Shown here: one piece after another, positions 58,701 to 60,559 of the stretch
How the letters are laid out: each line of letters opens with the position of its first letter
Position numbering within the stretch: position 1 is the stretch's first letter
NCBI RefSeq assembly: GCF_000702165.1
Contig: NZ_JNKU01000009.1
Span: forward strand, 1 to 60,559
Origin: Sharpea azabuensis DSM 18934
GTDB lineage: Bacteria > Bacillota_I > Bacilli_A > Erysipelotrichales > Coprobacillaceae
Reading direction: 5' to 3'
Length of the DNA stretch: 60,559 nucleotides
The notes under the pieces: generated by a model
Seen by the model: only the letters and a program-made list of their open reading frames with translations
What the model was told of the DNA's origin: nothing
Database searches by the model: none
Position numbers and translations under genes: made by a program

Positions 58701-59367
58701 ATACTACAACGACAGCGAATTTGCTGAACAGTTAAAAATTCCATATGTTAACTTCAAAATAAATAAGAGATTTAGAGGTAAAATACAAGGAAGCGAAAAT
58801 GCAGTTTCCTTGCGTGAAGTATTAAAAAAGACTAAATTAAACTCTTTCGAAGAATTCGAAAGCTATCTTAAATCTGAGGATGGCATTAAATCTCCATACT
58901 ATATCAAATATACAAAGAACACCTTAGGAAAAGAAAGTTATACTATTTATGAAGCCAATAGTTATTATTGTGCTGAGATTTATACTGATTCCCAAAACAA
59001 ACCTCAGTTAAGAGGAATACGATATGTAGATGTACGAAAAGAAGATGGTAAACTTGTTTTATTGAAACCATTACCATCTACTTGTAAACATATTACTTAC
59101 CTATTCCACAATGAATACATTGCCATTTACAAAGATTCGAACTATAAAAGACTTAAAAATAATGGTTTTGGTGCGTATAGAAGCATTAAAAATGTCAATG
59201 TAAATAAGATTATAATAAGACTTTTTGCAAACCAAAATCTTAATGATAATGATGTAGTAATTACATCCTCAATATTTATCAAAAAATATTCTCTTGATGT
59301 GTTTGGTCATATAAATGGTGAGATAAAATGTGGAGATCAATCATTATTTACAATAAAGAAAAGATAA
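55732..59367 (+). CDS. cas9: CRISPR-associated endonuclease Cas9 (type II, probably II-C)
   Basis: This 1211-residue protein has RuvC-I with D15 (ATDLGIGSNGWA), an arginine-rich bridge helix (about 52-77), RuvC-II E540 (RINIEVAS), HNH with VDHIIPQS (H626) and N640, and RuvC-III with HHAIDA (H790, D793). All catalytic residues are present, so it should cut both strands of target DNA with a crRNA:tracrRNA guide. AGGAGG lies nine bases before the ATG. The tracrRNA form and absence of csn2 in view suggest II-C. The size is large for II-C, and csn2 could lie beyond the window, so II-A is not excluded. Confidence 0.96.
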   Translation: MENYRQKHRFVLATDLGIGSNGWAIIDLDAHRVEDLGVQIFESGEEGAKKASARASQQRRLKRSAHRLNRRKKQRKEALIKFLQEIEFPDLVEILNSFKKQKNPNDILSLRVKGLDNKLSPLELFSILIYMSNNRGYKDFYDNDINDNNTDNDEKEMQKAKSTIEKLFASNSYRTVGEMIATDPTFIVDKSGSKKVIKYHNKKGYQYLIPRKLLENEMSLILHKQEEFYDCLSIDNITIILDKIFFQRNFEDGPGPKNKRDDYKNNSKGNQFYTGFNEMIGLCPFYPNEKKGTKNSLIYDEYYLINTLSQFFFTDSNGVIMSFSKSLLHDLMLYFFDHKGEITNKELSSFLLKHGLELNSKEKSNKKYKLNYMKQLTDSTIFETEMIASFREEIETSSYRSVNSLSNKIGNCIGQFITPSKRKEELTNILIDTNYPKELASKLADSIKVIKSQSVANISNKYMLEAIHAFESGKKYGDFQAEFNETRELEDHHFMKNNKLIAIQDSDLIRNPVVYRTINQSRKIINAAINKYNIVRINIEVASDVNKSFEQRDNDKKYQNDNYEKNLQLESELTDYINKENLHVNVNSKMMERYKLYLSQNKHCIYTNTPLTMMDVIYGTNVQVDHIIPQSKILDDTLNNKVLVLRDANSIKNNRLPLEAFDEMQINVDTNYTKKDYLTECLHLLKNKTNPISKKKYQYLTLKKLDDETIEGFISRNINDTRYITRYIANYLKTAFKESDKTKNIDVVTIKGAVTSRFRKRWLTTYDEYGYHPTIYSLEDKGRNLYYYHHAIDAIILANIDKRYITLANAYDTIRLIKIDRNLSKEQKQRDIDTVIKNTVKSMSKYHGFSEDYIRSLMSKNHIPAICKNLSDEVQIRIPLKFNTDYDNLGYRFTDDQYHYKKLYIAFKEAQNALKEKEILEKELTERFNNEAQILNANIILTYTGFESNNELIDIKKAKKVIDTLKPDLKNYIKAIDILTQEEYTKRCLEYYNDSEFAEQLKIPYVNFKINKRFRGKIQGSENAVSLREVLKKTKLNSFEEFESYLKSEDGIKSPYYIKYTKNTLGKESYTIYEANSYYCAEIYTDSQNKPQLRGIRYVDVRKEDGKLVLLKPLPSTCKHITYLFHNEYIAIYKDSNYKRLKNNGFGAYRSIKNVNVNKIIIRLFANQNLNDNDVVITSSIFIKKYSLDVFGHINGEIKCGDQSLFTIKKR

Positions 59368-60224
59368 AAATAAAAGATGGTATCCTTAACATTGAATCTG
59401 AAAATAATATTGTTCATTTCCCTATGGAAGATATTAATTGTATTGTCATTGATAATTTACAAACCATTATCACAACTTATGCACTTAAAGAATTAAGTGC
59501 ATATAACATTCTTGTTATACTTTGTAATGAATCACATTTACCTAGTTCTATTACACTACCTCTCTCTAATAATTATCACTTATATAAAGTGTTTAAAATG
59601 CAATCTAATCTAACGAATAAAAGCAAAAACACCTTATGGGATATCATTACAACAGCTAAAATCATTAACCAATCCGTTGTGTTAGCACTGTGCGATTGCA
59701 ATGAAAGTACAGTAAACAGAATGATTGAATTATCAAAAGAGGTATATGATGGAGATGCGGGTAATAGAGAAGGGATTGCTGCAAAAATGTTTTTTAGATC
59801 TCTTTATGGAGCCAACTTTATAAGAACTAATGATACTGCAATAAATTCTGCTCTTGATTATGGATATGCCATAATGCGTTCAATAGTAGCAAGAAACTTA
59901 GCTGCATCAGGATTTCAGCTCATGTTAGGATTACATCATATATCTGAAACAAATGCCTATAATTTAGCAGATGATTTAATGGAGCCTTTACGTCCCGTTG
60001 TAGATTTGTATGTCAATAATAACATTGATTATATTGTCAACCCATTAACACGTGATGTAAGAAGTGATCTTGTAAACCTAATTAATAAAGATGTTATTTA
60101 TGATGGAAAGATAGTAAAAATTAGATATGCAGTTGAAATGATGGTAAAAAGCTTATACACAGCCTTAGATAGTCATGAATATAATAAATTTAAGGTCCCA
60201 ATGATATGCAAAACAGAACAATGA
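59328..60224 (+). CDS. cas1: CRISPR-associated endonuclease Cas1
   Basis: This 298-residue protein starts MWRSIIIYNKEKIKIKDG, the usual type II Cas1 opening, so its ATG is inside cas9 and the genes overlap by 40 bases. GGTGAG precedes it. Metal ligands appear as E148 (NREGIAA), H203/H204 (LGLHHISE) and D216/E219 (DDLMEPLRP). With Cas2 it integrates new spacers into the array. Confidence 0.96.
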   Translation: MWRSIIIYNKEKIKIKDGILNIESENNIVHFPMEDINCIVIDNLQTIITTYALKELSAYNILVILCNESHLPSSITLPLSNNYHLYKVFKMQSNLTNKSKNTLWDIITTAKIINQSVVLALCDCNESTVNRMIELSKEVYDGDAGNREGIAAKMFFRSLYGANFIRTNDTAINSALDYGYAIMRSIVARNLAASGFQLMLGLHHISETNAYNLADDLMEPLRPVVDLYVNNNIDYIVNPLTRDVRSDLVNLINKDVIYDGKIVKIRYAVEMMVKSLYTALDSHEYNKFKVPMICKTEQ

Positions 60225-60523
60225 GATTAATTGTACTTTTTGATTTGCCCGTGGAAACCAAAAAACAAAGAAAAGACTATACTGATTTCAGGAAATTTCT
60301 TATTGAAAATGGATTTCTCATGATGCAGTATTCTGTCTATGTACGAATAACAAGGAATTGGGATGATTTAAATAAATTTATTAAGAGAGTAGAAAATAAC
60401 CTTCCTCCAGAGGGTGAAGTGAGGTGCCTCCCCGTAACAGATAAACAGTTTGCCAGCATGAAATTACTCAAAGGGAAGAAAAAAGAGATTGATAATTCTG
60501 CTGACGACCTAATAGAACTATAA
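60206..60523 (+). CDS. cas2: CRISPR-associated protein Cas2
   Basis: This 105-residue protein has the Cas2 ferredoxin-like pattern LIVLFDLPVETKKQRKDY and MMQYSVYVRI. The ATG at 60206 has AAGG about ten bases upstream. The ATG at 60221, giving the more usual MRLIVLFDLP start, overlaps the cas1 stop and is an alternative. It forms the adaptation complex with Cas1. The last 36 bases of the window contain no repeat, so the array or leader lies further right. Confidence 0.95.
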   Translation: MQNRTMRLIVLFDLPVETKKQRKDYTDFRKFLIENGFLMMQYSVYVRITRNWDDLNKFIKRVENNLPPEGEVRCLPVTDKQFASMKLLKGKKKEIDNSADDLIEL

Positions 60524-60559
60524 ATATTGCGATTAAACCTTAAGTACGATAAAATGTAT

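Overview
The window is low-GC Firmicutes DNA. The 5' end of a 16S rRNA gene at the left edge (minus strand), the PTS-rich sugar metabolism and the T-box-controlled lysS suggest a gut-type Erysipelotrichia relative. I cannot name the genus from the sequence alone. No insertion sequence, prophage or tRNA gene is recognisable, but several decayed genes are present.

Layout. 0-6.5 kb: 16S rRNA start with its promoter, a small HAD protein, a small hypothetical, a 926-residue iron-sulfur flavoprotein, a MYG1-family DHH protein, a rubredoxin-like gene broken by TGA, and a Cof-type phosphatase. 6.6-14.6 kb: a LacI regulator divergent from a maltose/maltodextrin operon (PTS EII, EEP-fold hydrolase, malQ, glycogen phosphorylase). 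15-19.7 kb: a beta-glucoside operon (licT, bglF-type PTS, 6-phospho-beta-glucosidase) whose leader carries a RAT/terminator. 19.7-23.5 kb: a LytTR regulator with a degenerate AgrC-like partner, divergent from a three-gene ABC exporter. 23.5-25.4 kb: a frameshifted DeoR regulator divergent from a Cof phosphatase. 25.5-32.9 kb: a mannose-family PTS operon preceded by a substrate-binding protein / histidine kinase / NarL response regulator / substrate-binding protein operon. Both promoters carry the same TGACA-nn-TGTCA palindrome. 33-41.3 kb: HrtAB-like ABC exporter, CPA2 antiporter, TetR, Rrf2, MoaF-like protein, and a Crp/Fnr - Ric - HMA - P1B-ATPase stress/metal cluster. 41.4-48 kb: an accessory region with gene fragments, short hairpin repeats, small membrane proteins, two secreted glycine-rich precursors and an AgrCA-like system. 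48-55 kb: T-box plus lysS, GNAT, MATE, the AmmeMemoRadiSam pair and a cell-wall amidase. 55.5-60.5 kb: a type II CRISPR-Cas locus (tracrRNA candidate, cas9, cas1, cas2). No repeat-spacer array is in the window, so it probably lies to the right.

How the genes work together. Most of the window senses and imports sugars: LacI controls maltodextrin uptake and phosphorolysis, LicT controls beta-glucosides by antitermination, and a binding-protein-fed two-component system probably controls the mannose-type PTS. The most unusual stretches are the cas9 upstream region, with two related 22-nt repeat-like elements exactly 50 bp apart between opposed promoters, and the 42-48 kb secreted-peptide region, with a decayed paralogue of a small membrane (possibly immunity) gene.
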